Made by a program: the position numbers and the translations under genes
Shown here: positions 43,022 through 55,608 of the stretch, one piece after another
How positions within the stretch are numbered: the first letter of the stretch is position 1
Layout of the letters: every line of letters begins with the position of its first letter
Source of the DNA: Panopea generosa
Taxonomy: Eukaryota > Mollusca > Bivalvia > Adapedonta > Hiatellidae
Reading direction: 5' to 3'
Assembly (NCBI GenBank): GCA_029582155.1
Contig: CM055907.1
Location: 13,103,492-13,167,491 of the forward strand
Length of the DNA: 64,000 bases
The notes under the pieces: generated by a model
What the model was told of the DNA's origin: nothing
The model's database searches: none
What the model saw: only the letters and a program-made list of their open reading frames with translations

Positions 43022-44576
43022 ATTAGCTGACCTGAGCCGAAGGCTCACAGGTGAGCTTTTGTGATGGCTTGGTGTCCGTCGTCCGTCGTTTTAGCTTCTA
43101 ACAACTTCTCCTCTGAAACCACTGGGTCAATTTTGATATAACTTCACAGAAATGTTCCTTGGGTGACCCTCTACCAAGTTTGTTCAAACCATCTTGATTC
43201 GTCAAACAACATGGCCGCCAGGTGGGGGGGGGGTCAATTTTAATTAGTAAAAACTTAAAAAATCTTCTTGTCAGAAACTACTGGCTCGATTTTAAGATAA
43301 TTTCACAGAAATGTTTCTTGGAGGACCCTTCACCAATTTATTCAAACCGTAGTGATTCGTCAAAAAACATTTCGGCCAGGGGTGGGGTTAGTTTACTATG
43401 TAAGCTATAGTAAAAACTTAAAAAGTCTTCTTGTCAAAACCACTTGATCGATCTTAAAACAATTTTGCAGAAATATTCCTTGGGTGACCCTTTACCAAGT
43501 TTGTACAAGCCATCTTGATTCGTCAAAAAACATGGCTGCCAGGGGGCGGGGCAAGTTTTTGTTAGTAAAAACTTCAAAAGCCTTCTTGTCAGAAACGATT
43601 GGCTCGATTTTAAAATAATTTCACAGAAATGTTCCTTAGAGGACCATTCACTAAATTTATTCAAACCGTAGTGATTCGTAAAAAACATTTCGGCCAAGGG
43701 GTGGCGTTACTTTACTATATAAGCTATAGTAAAAACTTAAAAAAATCTTCTTGTCAGAAACCACTGAGCCAATTTTTATATAACTTTACAGAAATGTTTC
43801 TTGGGTGACCCTCTACCAAGTTTGTTCAAACCATCTTGTTTCGTCAAAAAACATGGCCGTCAGGGGCGGGGCAAGTTTAATAAATAAAAACTTAAAAAAA
43901 AGCATCTTCTTGTCAGTAACTACTGGCTCGATTTTAAAATAATTTCACAGAAATGTTCCTTGGTGGACCCTTCACCAAGTTTGATCAAACCGTAGTGATT
44001 CGTCCAGAAACATTGCGCCCAGGGGGTGGGGTTAGTTTACTATATAAGCTATAGTAAAAAATCTTCTTGTCAAAAACCACCGGATTGATTTTAAACCAAT
44101 TTCGCAGAAATGTTCCTTGGGTGACCCTTTACCACGTTTGTTCAAGCCGTTGTGATTTGTTAAAAATGTGTTACTATATATGCAGCTATAGCAAAAACTT
44201 CAAAAGCCTTCTTGTCATTTCGATGTAATTTCACTGACATTTACCATGGGTGAAATTCTACCAAGTATGTTCCAGCCATTGCGATTCGTCAAAAAAACAT
44301 AGTTGCCAGGAGAGGAGGCTGGTTTTCTTTATATGGATATATAGTGAAAACTTTCTTTCGATATCTGATATCCAGATATCCGCACAAGGATACTACTGTT
44401 ATCGCACAACTCTTGTACGCATCTGTTACATCTTCAAAACAAATCAAAATTCAAACTACTTGCCCATCTCGTTTTACTGGAATTTTGAGTGTACATGTGT
44501 TATATAATCTACTTAAGTTGGGTGTCTCAAGGTCACTCAGGTGAGCGATATAGGACCATCTTGGCCCTCTTGTTTT
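43022..44576 (+). mobile_element. Bivalve-type interspersed repeat, long copy
   Basis: Same family as 16373-17366: begins TTAGCTGACCTGAGCC with CAGGTGAGCT hairpin partner and ends CTCAGGTGAGCGATATAGGA CCATCTTGGCCCTCTTG. It holds about seven internal units with AATGTTCCTTGGGTGACCC and TTCTTGTCAGAAAC, versus about four in the other copy. A and B type units alternate (GGGGCGGGGCAAG versus GGGGTGGGGTTAG). Confidence 0.8.
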
Positions 44577-44699
44577 AATATATTATAAACTTAATATTAT
44601 TATAATAATAATAAAAAACATACTACTTAAACTATTAAAACGAGCTATACTTCGTTCTTCTGAATCTTGAGAGTTTACCTTAAAGGCTATCTTGAATTT

Positions 44700-45320
44700 T
44701 GAACTGTGCAATTGTTCTTGATCGTTTGTGACGCTTGCTTTCCTAAAAAAAAACGTCTTGACAAGTGCAAAAATTGGAGTAAAATCTGATTAACTGAAAC
44801 AACTACAACTCTGCAAACGGTTATGTTTTTATAAACAATTAAAGTTTTTATTCCGACGGAAGTCATTTCAGAAATCGTGTACAAGATGTTTATATTGGCA
44901 TCTCACCTAGTTTTGATCATTTGCGACGCTTTCTTTTCTAAAAGACAAACGTCTTGACAAGTTCAGTCGAGAATAAAAATCATTTTTATTAAGCGAAAAT
45001 CAATTAACATTTTTTAATTGGTTGATTCAAACAATCGGACTACTTTGGAGATTTCCATTTTCAAAAGAATATCGTTTGGGTCTTTATTTCTATATTCATT
45101 ATTTTTATATTATTGGATATTTACTATGATAAAGATCTTGTACAAGATAACTGCCATGATTTCCGTCCGAATAAATATTTTTAAATTTTATTATAACATA
45201 ACAATTGCAGAGGTGTGTTTGTTTCAGCCAGTCAGATCCAAACGTTTCTTCTGCACAACTGGTCAAGACATTTGTCTATTAGAAAAGCAAGCGTCGTATA
45301 TGATCAAGACTACATCTCAC
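44700..45320. repeat. Direct and inverted repeat pair (CGTCTTGACAAG motif)
   Basis: TTCTTGATCGTTTGTGACGC ... AACGTCTTGACAAGTGCA (44714-44770) recurs directly as TTTTGATCATTTGCGACGCT ... AACGTCTTGACAAGTTCA (44912-44965). It appears inverted as GGTCAAGACATTTGTCTATT ... AAGCGTCGTATATGATCAAG (45261-45308). The 122-codon frame at 45018-45386 lies across it and is not supported. Confidence 0.6.
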
Positions 45321-45449
45321 CCTCAATTCCCTGTCATTTCGCCAATTGTTATTTTTCTATCAAGTGGCGCATTAAGTACCATATAGTAAAACAAGTATAT
45401 AGCTTTATTGCAATACTAACCATTATTCCACATTTTGACTGTTCAGTAT

Positions 45450-48400
45450 GACTTTATTGACTTTATTGACGAGATGTCTGTTTTTCGGGACATTTAGCAA
45501 ATATACGTTATGATCCGCGTGTTACGTAATGGCCATTAAGCTTGTTGTAATAAAAAAAAAATCTGTTACCCGAAATAAATAAATGTTACTTTCTCCAATG
45601 TATAGAACTTACGTTTTTGCTTACGCACCGTATTTTAACATAACATTTTAGGACGTGACCCGTCACGGGTAAATGTTACGCCGGGACTTGGGGAAATGAC
45701 GTTTAATGTGACTTATTGTGAAATTATATACTATATAGTAACATGTAGTTCATGTCAACAGCATGTGTCCTACCCGTCAACTAAAAAGATCGTTTCACGA
45801 CCTTTAATTTGATATATAATGAGTATAATTACATTACGATCAAGCATTCGAGGAGATTTTCATATGTTTTGGGAAGTAGTGTGATAACGGTAGAACCATT
45901 ACGTGCGCAACGTCAAGATATACTCTCTGTATTCTTACTGTTTTATGACAATGATTTTAGAAAGATTGTCTTATATGGCGTCAAGAGTCGCTTCCAGCAA
46001 ATCATCGCATTTTTTGTATTCGCAGAAAATGGCATAATACTAACCGTCTCAGTCACATTATACTGACATTAAGCGTTCATGTGATTATATCTCAGAACAA
46101 AACAGAACAGAACAGAACAGAACAGAACAAAACAAAACATATATTTTATTTCGACCTAAGCATATATAGCTCATCATCATACAAAGTACAATCAATCAAT
46201 GCATGCGTGAAATACACATAAACATATATATATATATATAGATAGTTGAATTGAGTTGATCGTGAGAGTGATCATTGTTAGCATGAATAGGATAAACAGT
46301 ATCAAGTTAACAAATCATTAAATTCCTCAAACATTAGGAGCAACTGTTCTTATTTTATTATTAAATCCTTTATGACAGTAAATTGCCAGTTTGATTATAT
46401 CAAGACGCTAAACTGCCTCACAAAAAATATTATAATTTTATTTTAATGGGAGTGTATCAGGAAAAAACGCCACAAAAGTCTTAAAAATTAAAATAATCCG
46501 TATAATGGATAAAAAGCATCTCATTATCATTGATAAATTACATTTTTTGGTATGTCAAATTCACCCGTTATAAAAATAGACAGCACTTAAATACTGCTTG
46601 ACTACATTGACTCTTTCTATGATGAAACACTTTTTACTACAATTAAACCTGTAAAACGGATCAAATTTAAATCAATATGACATCACGCGACTCATTTAAC
46701 ACGTCACAAACTATGTTGCAATTTCAAACGGTGAATCTATTTCAGTCTAACCTAGGTGTGTAGCCCAAGTTAAGAAATCCCTTTTCAGTATGCATGTACA
46801 TGTATTATTTTGGCATGTTAAATAGATATCATTTTGGCACATAGGCATGATATATTGGAGCCAATTTTAAAAATTTTAAAAATCCTGATCAATTCCCTTT
46901 AAGGGTACTGGTACATGTATGACTGGACTTGAATCAATAAAACAAAGTAATTTATGCTAGTGGAAGGACAGATATACCATCAAGATTCAGCGTTGACTGA
47001 TTTAGAAAAAATTGAAACTGGATCAATTTCTGTTTCAGGGAAAGAAAAATCTCGCCTCTGATGTGACAGAAAAAAACGGGTGATTACTTTGGAATTAAGA
47101 TTACGCATTATTATTATGAAAATGGCAAGTCAAAAAGTCATTCCTTCGCAATAAACAGATGCGGTAACATACAATTGGAGAATGGAATTGCGAAGACTGC
47201 GCCAACTGGTACTGCGAATATGGACAATGTGATTAAGTCCGTCCGCAATGTGCTAAAAAACTGCATGATCAAACAATCTGGATAGGGCCTGGCGTAAATG
47301 GAAAAGTTTACTAAATTTTACTTATTAAAAATCATGTGCTTGCTTAATGCAGCTCTCTGACGAATCCAACCAAGATTATTTTTAACACATGTATAATCAG
47401 TTTAAACAAGTTTAATTATATGTATCTAAAGATAAGCGAGAGAATCCTTCAATGACCTTCCAAAATATCTGCTGCCAGATTTTTGCTGCCAACAAGAATA
47501 ATTGGAGCTCTGTTTTCAGACTAATGCAAAGTTTTCCCAAGTTATAAACACAATTTATGATAGTGAATATTCACTAAGAATAAGTTTATTAATGTCTTAC
47601 CTTCAGATAATGCTGTATATTCTCAAATAGGAAGTCGTATTTGAATTACCCTCCTCGAAATTTGCCAAAGTGGGAAGATTTGAAAATCTGTCCACCTCAA
47701 TTCTGGCATCTTCATTTCTACTTTATTTTGAGCTTTAATATTAATTTGCATGATTTGCATTTGAACTATATCATTGTGACATCCGTTTCATGCTAATCTA
47801 TGATATGGATATTGTGTTTTGAGTTTATTGAGTTAAATGAACTTTTCGTTATCAAATCTGGCAACATGACGAACATTTGCCAGATCAGCCAGATTCGGAA
47901 AACCTGTGGATATGAAATGCATGCATTTGATTGGCTTAGAAGTGCCAGAATCCCAGACTTGCTTAGAAACTTAAGATTTTACCTCGCTTTAGTTTCAGAC
48001 AACAAGAAAAGCAGTTTCATCACTTCCGGTATTTTAACCTTCGTATGAATAAAGTATATTATTCATTGACTGTCACTCAGATAGTCTTGCCTTAGTAGGC
48101 AACTAATCATATAAACTACATAAATCAGCTATACAATCCAATCTTGTTGTTTTCATATTTTGCTCGCCGTCTATCTAATAACACGAACTGGAGTGTTACA
48201 ATATGCAGCTTGGTTTACAAATGGGAATCAAAAGATAGACAAGTACCATGTTATTCGATCATGTTATTTAATTCTACAATAAAAAGACTATAATGTAATA
48301 TATAATTAGTGACAATATAGTATAATGTGTGTAGAATGTTAAATACATGACTATTCAACTAAAACTCTTATATAACATGACTAGTTAAAACAATGCATGG

Positions 48401-48500
48401 TATACGGCCTGACGCAAATGGAAACGTTAACCAAATGTTACTTAATACAATAAATAATCTTTTGCGTCAGTGTCTCCGTCGAAGAATAAAATAGTCAACA
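45450..48500. other. Spacer with microsatellites only
   Basis: (AACAG)n at 46094-46138 and (TA)n at 46225-46241. Open frames at 45809-46066 and 47800-48048 have no motif or splice support. 47950-48030 resembles the CCCAGACTTGCTTAG... repeat also seen in unit 1 near 37040. Confidence 0.45.
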
Positions 48501-48736
48501 CTCGATTTTTTAACTCAACAGTTAGAAGTCCTATTTAGATTCCAATCACAATTAAGAAACATTTGTTTCACATACCTTACTTTATTCTGGGAAAAGTCTG
48601 CAATTTTCTCTGTCATTTAAAACTGTTATGTGGGTTCAAAATAAGGAAGAAACTTTGATGGTTTTTAATTAAACATCTACCTCACACATAACAATATTTA
48701 TTTTGTTATATATATATATATTCATCGTTTTGTTTA

Positions 48737-48819
48737 GGACCCTCTATGAATGACAAGCCTTCAAACTTTTATTATTTACTATAGAATAAAGAACAAAAAT
48801 CAATGGTGGGGTTACACCT
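48737..48819 (+). repeat. 83-bp direct repeat, left copy
   Basis: Identical to 49764-49846: GGACCCTCTATGAATGACAA ... ATGGTGGGGTTACACCT. The left copy forms the left edge of the insertion. Confidence 0.93.
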
Positions 48820-49763
48820 ATAAGAGAGACTTGAGTGAAATGGGGGTGATTTTCCAAAATGTTAATTGTAGGTAAAATAACCTCTTTTCTACACTCTCAT
48901 AGTATTAAATGACAAATTGGAGACATTTGCTTCATAAAAAAACACATTTTGGCAAGTGTATGCCTCAAATAAAGCATATATGTGCATATTTACATTGAAA
49001 TTTCATGAAAAATCACAAAATTTTGAAGATTTTTTATTTTGGATGATTTAAATGTGCAATTTTTAGCATGTACATTGTATTGAATAATGTATTTTGGTAA
49101 GATAATGTCTTCAGTGTATCATGAGACTGTTTTGGTGTAAAGATTTTAATGGAATTAGGTTAAAAAAAAAATTTTATGGGTAAAATTAGTGAAACACATC
49201 AAAATTGCATGTCGGTCAACATCTCGCGCCTGTATATAATGATCATGTAAAAAGTGGTATTTTGAGAAAAGTTTCAGTATTTAATGCCTGCAACTTGGCA
49301 GTATTACTTCAAATTGGTAGTACTTAGCAAAAATGAGGTAATTATGAAATTAAAAAAAAAAGAGTTTCCTTATAGGCATAGTGCCACCATTGCAAAAAGG
49401 AAGTGCTTCCGTGGGGTAGTCGCATAATGGCGGTTGTAAATAATCCTCAATTCTTCTTCTTTAAAAATGCATTTTCCTATTTTTAATGCTCATTTTTTTT
49501 ATTTGAATGGCATTATTGATGTATTTTGAACATTTTGATAGCATTGTCATGTTTGAATTGTGAATTTAGAAAAAAAAAAATGATGCTTGGAAATTGGGGT
49601 ATGAATTCATGATTTCGGAAGTCTACTTTCACTTTGTCAGCAGTGTACACACTGAGCAGAAAAAAAATCTCTTATATGACACATGACCCCTACTTTTCTC
49701 ATCATATTTTGATAGTGCAGAGGTTGACAAACAGTAAAATGTAGGTTTCACTTCTTTCATTTG

Positions 49764-49846
49764 GGACCCTCTATGAATGACAAGCCTTCAAACTTTTATT
49801 ATTTACTATAGAATAAAGAACAAAAATCAATGGTGGGGTTACACCT
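49764..49846 (+). repeat. 83-bp direct repeat, right copy
   Basis: Identical to 48737-48819, exactly 1,027 bp downstream, with no mismatch by eye. Sequence beyond the repeat differs on both sides. Confidence 0.93.
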
Positions 49847-50570
49847 TTAAAGACGTTTCTGCAGGTTGTTACTGCGCATCGCTACGCGCATAATTCCTTT
49901 CTGTTACTTTCAGTTTCGGGGTCTAATGTCGCCGTTTGGTTAATTAAAAGTCGAGTCGCATTAGGATATTTACAAAGCGAAGTATTTTCATTTCGAGATG
50001 TCAGAAATGTACATTTTGCCAAGGTAGCGATCGAAAAGCACGGAAGAGTATATTGTTTTTCGTTCTAAACCACCAAAAGTGCTTGTACATAACGAAGTCG
50101 AAGAAACAACTTCGAAAATATAATCAATACTCGTAGTGGTAACATTTCGGATAACTCATTTTTCGGATATGGATCATTTGTGAATTTGTTCCAAAGCGCT
50201 GAATACATAATGAATTTACCTGAAACAATATTATTCATACCGGGATGGAGACAAGGAAGAATAAATCTTGAATTTTGACATTTATCTGACCTGATGCATG
50301 TAAAAGTTTGGTATTGAAGGACACTATGGAAGACACTTATATGGATCAACGTTAGACATAAACTGTATATGTGGAAGTATAAGAACAGTGGAAACAAACA
50401 AGATACATCAATTAAACAGGAAAAGTCCAATATCGTTTGACATCAACACAAAGCAATTGAGTATAAGGTTAGTTGCTGCTTTATCATAACTCACTGATCA
50501 ATATTTGTATTGTATTACATAAAATGATAACTTGCTTTATGATTTCTAGAGATGAACAACTATAAAAAGT
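49847..50570. other. Insertion interior without recognised gene
   Basis: A 121-codon minus-strand frame (50065-50430) is hydrophobic by composition (reverse of AT-rich DNA) with no motif; not supported. Confidence 0.4.
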
Positions 50571-50790
50571 GATTCATTGGTTGAATATTTACATCATTTT
50601 CATGCTATCGAGGGCTAACAGACGATCACCTAACCACTTTTCCTGTAGTTAACCAGTATTTGAGCACACCCCATCTCCGCAAGTAACTGATAGCTTTCCC
50701 ACTTGAATCAGCAGTGAGAGACGATTGATAAAGAGACATAATGCTGTATATCTATCATCCTGGAGACTGTTGCCAGGCGGGGATTCGAAC
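50571..50790 (-). mobile_element. SINE family A, partial
   Basis: Minus strand from the ATTGGTTGAATATTTAC tail to GGCGGGGATTCGAAC (B box). The 5' end of the head is missing. Confidence 0.75.
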
Positions 50791-51099
50791 AGTATTCTTA
50801 CATTGAGTAAATAGAAACTATTCAACACATTTCAGGAATGCTAAACAGAGGCTCGGGTTACAGATGGATTGAGATGTCTGTGCTTTAAATACATGTAGTG
50901 GTTTCATTAACTATGAAGAGACAATCAATATCGTGACATAGACAACGTGTACAGAAACACTAAATGAAAGAGTGACAATCATCAAAAGGCGCCAATGGTA
51001 ATTATTAATGTAATTTAACCGTTTCAGCTTATTTCTACTATGGATTACAACAAAATAATCATGAGCACAACAGATGATCTGAGGGGGATCAAACCTGTG

Positions 51100-51250
51100 A
51101 CTACTTATTTGGCATATCTGTGCAAATAACTGACAACTTTCCCACTTGAATCAGTGATTAAAGATGAATTAACATGAGACACAATGTTGGAATTTGCATA
51201 TATTTAAATCATCACAGAGACTGGCCAAGTGGGGATTTGAGCTTGCAACC
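51100..51250 (-). mobile_element. SINE family A, degenerate fragment
   Basis: AACTGACAACTTTCCCACTT then GAATCAGTGATTAAAGATGA, ACATGAGACACAATGTTGG and CATCACAGAGACTGGCC are recognisable pieces of the family, with a small insertion near 51190. Confidence 0.55.
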
Positions 51251-51456
51251 CCTTGACTGCTTGTTACATAACATAACAGTTTCATTCAGTAAAAAAATGT
51301 CAACATACATGTATGCAAATTTAAAACCATAAGATTTTGTTCAATGGTTTGAACATAGATATCATAACAAAAAATTGCTGCTCAGTTATAGCCCTTGAGT
51401 AATCAAACTATACCCATATATTGTGCTGTTTTATTAAAATACATTGTCGTTTTTTA

Positions 51457-51745
51457 AGCCAGACCGATGAGCTCCGTCAGTAGAGCACGATACTTCTAGC
51501 TCAGGGTTGAGAGTTTGATACCTGAGGCTGGCTAACTTACAGTGCTAACTGTCATTCAGATGGGACTTTAAACTGAGGACTTTTATGATGGTGCTATACA
51601 CCAAGCAAAAGAATCAGGTGAAACATATGATTAGGTTTCTATGATATTTGTTTCCTGCACTATCCCCCACAAACCTAAAAAGTCTAAACTGTTCACTCTT
51701 CTGGGTGCATCACCCAAATGGGAAACTGGTGATGATGTAAATTAA
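51457..51745 (+). mobile_element. tRNA-derived SINE, family D
   Basis: GCCAGACCGATGAGCTCCGT then CAGTAGAGCA (A box) and GAGAGTTTGATACCTGAGGC (B box), closing with GGCTGGC, form a tRNA-like head. It is followed by TCATTCAGATGGGACTTTAA and a body with CACCCAAATGGGAAACTGG. Only copy in the window. Confidence 0.65.
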
Positions 51746-52463
51746 GCTTACATACAAACAATCATTGTCATTTATTTCTTTATCTCATATAAGCTTCCTT
51801 TAATTTTCAGTGATGAAGTCAGTCAAGTGGTACACCAGGACCAGGCCAATTTATTACAATATGTGTTGCCAGAAGAATGGATTGTGACAGTAAATCAGAT
51901 ACTGGGACCATGTTAACAAAAAGTATTCGAAAAACATATGATGTTTTTCCAGAAGACTAGGAAATGCATATATTATGAAAAATTAAGAACAATCACTACC
52001 AGTTCACCAGATAGTGTTCTAAAATTTTAATGACAATTCAAAGATTAAAGTTGGAAGTAGCCCAGTACAGGAATAAAAATTTCAAGTTAATGTAATAATA
52101 TTGGATGACAGTGCGACTACTATAGCCAAGATAAATACCAGAAAAAATGACTTGAATGGACTAGTAGATAAAACTCTGAAGATATTATGTTGAGTAGAAG
52201 GTCACTGGTGATCCAACCTTGATTGACAGTACATGGTTTTACCACTAGGCCTCTAACATTTCAAACTTTTACAACTATTGATGTTCATCAATTACCCAGT
52301 ATATATGAAATATATAAAAGCAATTTAACAGTAATTACATAATACATTACAAATATAATAATTGCTATTTAGTGCATCATTTAAAAATATGAAAGTTACT
52401 TCTGCAATGAAACTTCATTTATAAAATTTACAACAGATAATTTTCACAATTTTGACAATTTTA
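51746..52463. other. Insertion interior, no feature recognised
   Basis: AT-rich; no motif, array or SINE seen. A GACCAGGCCAATTTATTACA-type stretch near 51830 is open for only a few codons. Confidence 0.4.
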
Positions 52464-53395
52464 GGCCATTTTATGAAAAGGGAAGTTAACATTTAGCACT
52501 GTAGCTTGGTAACAAGCAAGGTGACATGTATTTTTTTATTTCATTTCATGATATTGTTTTTTGTTGTGCTTCTTTGTAGAAAGAATGAAACAATTCTCCA
52601 CGTAGAACATTTTTTTTTTATTGAATTGGTGTGAAAATGCATCGATTGCGGCCATTTTATGAATAGGGGAGGTAGCATTTAGCACGCTAACTTTGTAACG
52701 AGCATGGTGACCTGTATTTTTTATTTTATTTTCTGATATAGTTTGTAATAATGCCTCTTTGTAGAAAGAATGAAACAATTCTCCGCATTAGAACTTTTTT
52801 TATTATTGAATTAGTGTCAAAATGCATCATTTACGGCCATTTTATGAAAAGGGAGGTAATATTTAGCTCTGTAACTTAGTAACAAGCATGAGGACATCTA
52901 TTTTTTGTTTTATTTTTTGATATAGTTTGGTTTAGTGCCTCTTTGTAGAAAGAATGAAACAATTCTCCGCGTTACAACTTTTTTTATTATTGAATTAGTG
53001 TAAAAATGCATCATTTGCGGCCATTTTATGAAAAAGGGAGGTAACATTTAGCAATGTAACTTAGTAACAAGTAAGGTAACATATGTTTTTTATTTTATTT
53101 TCTGATATAGTTTGTTAAAGTGCCTATTTGTAGAAAGAATGAAACAATTCTCTGCCTTAGAACTTATTTTTATTATTGAATTAGTGTCAAAATGCATCGT
53201 TTACGACCATTTTATGAAAAGGGAGGTAACATTAAGCACTGTAACTTAGTAACAAGCATGGGGACATCTATTTTTTATTTTATTTTCTGATATAGTTAGT
53301 TATGGTGCCTCTTTGTAGAAAGAATGAAACAATTTTCCGCGTTAGAACTTTTTTTATTTTTAAATTAGTGTAAAAATACATCGTTAACGGCCAAT
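52464..53395. repeat. ~185-bp tandem satellite, 5 units
   Basis: GGCCATTTTATGAAAAGGGA recurs at 52464, 52650, 52835, 53019, 53205 and 53389 (periods 184-186). Each unit carries TGCCTCTTTGTAGAAAGAAT then GAAACAATTCTCCGC. Divergence between units is modest. It lies near the right end of the 5-kb insertion. Confidence 0.9.
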
Positions 53396-53819
53396 TCTAT
53401 AATCGTAGAAATTTATGAAAATTACTGTATGAAATGTGAAACTCAAAAGAGCATCATGACTTTTTCTGTTTTAGATACTTTATCTTTTGTTACATGAGTG
53501 ACAACAATATTTTGTTGAAATATATCACTTTGTTAGTAAATTAAACAAGATTTATAACTTACACCAATTTGCTGTTTTTTCTTTAAAAAATGTAAAACGG
53601 TGTAGTTTAAAAATAGTCATAGCAAAAAAATAAGCATGGGGACCTATATTTTTTTTTTAGTGTTTTAAACTTGTCTTACTTCAAAGTACTTGTGTGCAAA
53701 ATTTACTCGAAGAAACATCTTTAAATAAATTACACGAGTATCGCGTTCCCCTGTTTTTGATTTTCCATTTCTAGTTATAGAAGAAGGAGAAGAAGAAGAA
53801 TAAAAAGAAGGAGGCAAGG

Positions 53820-54111
53820 ATTGATTTATTGAATAGTAAGCTTCATTTTTATGCTATCGATGGCTAACAGACGATCAGTTAACCTACCACTGTTTCCCGG
53901 GGTCCTGAAAGGTTAACCAGTACTCGAGCACACCCCATCTCCGCAAGCAACTGATAATTGTCCTACTTGAATCAGTGGTGAGAGACGAATGATAATGAGA
54001 CACAATGTCGTTTATCAGTCATCACGGAGAGTGTTGCCGGGCGGAGGATTGGAACTCACGACCCCTGGATTGATAGTCAGACGCGTTACCGACTGAGCTA
54101 CTCAGGCCCGG
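53820..54111 (-). mobile_element. SINE family A in unit 1, copy B
   Basis: Orthologue of 36278-36573; present before the duplication. Confidence 0.88.
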
Positions 54112-55230
54112 CTCAGTGAAAGAAATTAAACAATTGTGTTGTGTTGATAAGACATTGTGTTTAACTAGATATTTAATGCAAACTGTTTACAGCATTAAAC
54201 ACGTATTATGTACACAGTCAGCCTAATGACAGCCTTAGTAAACACAGTCATATCTAATGCATTTAACGCATCATTAGACGAAGAAGAAGAAGAAGAAGAA
54301 GAAGACAAAACACAGTTTCTTCATCAAAGTACAAAGTTGCAGTAACAAGTATATTTAAACTCAAAACAAGTTGAGTGACTAACATGTGCATATTTTATAT
54401 ACACATACATACAAACACAGACACAATACACACACACACGTTTGTGTACACAAACACACTATACACTAGCTCACGCACCACATTGACATTTCAAAAATCA
54501 TTTAATGTAGATTATAGCATAGAAGTTGTTTTCCAAACTAGCACTTCCGATACTCTTTTAAAATTTGGAAATCCCAGACTTCCTTAGTTAGCAAGTTAAG
54601 ATTTTTTTAAAGACGAAATATTTTAGCTAAGAATTATTATTTTCTTAAACTTTTTTTTAGCTAAGATTTGTCTTAATAGTTTTATGAATCTCACTTAAAT
54701 CAAGAAATTGTTTTCACCTTAGCTAAGAAAATATAACTGAATTAAGATATTTTCTAAACGAAAATCTAAGAAGCTTTGTGAACATGGCCCCTGATCCCGA
54801 CCAAATTCTATTGCAATGCATACATACGTACATATATGGTATGATGAACAATACCTGGCTCGAACAACCGTTAACTCGAAGTATTTTGTCCAGTCCCGTC
54901 GGGATCGAGCCATTGAAGTTCTAATGTATTGCTTTTTACATGGACTTAATATACTAGTAATATGTCAAAGAAATTAATATACATTGATAAAAACATTGAA
55001 TTAACAACATATCAAAACTGTAGTACTATAATAGTTGTTAGTTATTAAGTTTCGCTTTCGACATTTTTAGGTCATATCGCGAAGGGATCGAAACCCACGA
55101 CCTACCATTAGACCACTGCTGCGGTCTGCAGTACTATTATAGATGTATTCCATGTGCAATGACACAATACTACATAAGGACTAATATTTGTATAAGTTAA
55201 GAATTAACAACCGGTGTCTACGCTATTTTC

Positions 55231-55608
55231 TTGCGTTCGATATTTACAAACTCATCTGATAAACCCGTGCCGATTGTTTGTTTGAAATTAAGACTACTTA
55301 TTAACTGTCTGTATCATATAGATATCAAAGTTGCATCAAAAACAGATGCCTGCCAATTAACAACTAACAGGATTCCTAATACTTGTGTATTAACTTCATT
55401 TCTATTTGATCTTGACAAAACGGATATTCTCTTAGTATCATATTGCCAGAAATTACATAGGTCAGTAAAAGAGGAGGAACAACAAACAGACTACAAAGTA
55501 GCCGTTATGAGAGCGTCTTCCTACGGTGTCCCTTTGGGGCCACCGTGGCATATTTCTTGTTTAAATTACGTCAAGTCGAAACAACGAAAACTTTTCACAA
55601 TCGTATAG
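55231..55608 (+). pseudogene. 125-codon open frame, tail from a MITE (unit 1, copy B)
   Basis: Longer at the 5' side than the copy A frame (adds MRSIFTNSSDKPVPIVCLK) because of a small indel (CCCGTGCC versus CCCTGCC). From 55541 the codons come from the MITE. Function unknown, coding status doubtful. Confidence 0.3.

Larger units (their letters stand above)
48737..53719. mobile_element. ~4,980-bp insertion of unknown type with an empty site in copy A
   Basis: Starts GGACCCTCTATGAATGACAA directly after ...TTTTGTTTA and ends ...CGAAGAAACATC before TTTAAATAAATTACACG. Copy A reads TTTTGTTTAAATGAAATACA without a gap, so TTTA is a candidate 4-bp target duplication. No terminal inverted repeat or TG...CA LTR ends. 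Inside: an 83-bp direct repeat 1,027 bp apart, SINE fragments, a tRNA-like SINE and a 185-bp array. No transposase or polymerase motif was recognised; it may be composite. Confidence 0.65.

Noticed and set aside
45018-45386. 122-codon plus-strand frame
   Set aside because: Lies over a direct/inverted repeat set; no motif.
48737-49846. LTR retrotransposon with 83-bp LTRs
   Set aside because: Repeats do not start TG or end CA, and no primer-binding site or gag-pol motifs were found; kept only as an open alternative.
50065-50430. 121-codon minus-strand hydrophobic frame
   Set aside because: No motif or splice support; composition typical of AT-rich DNA.
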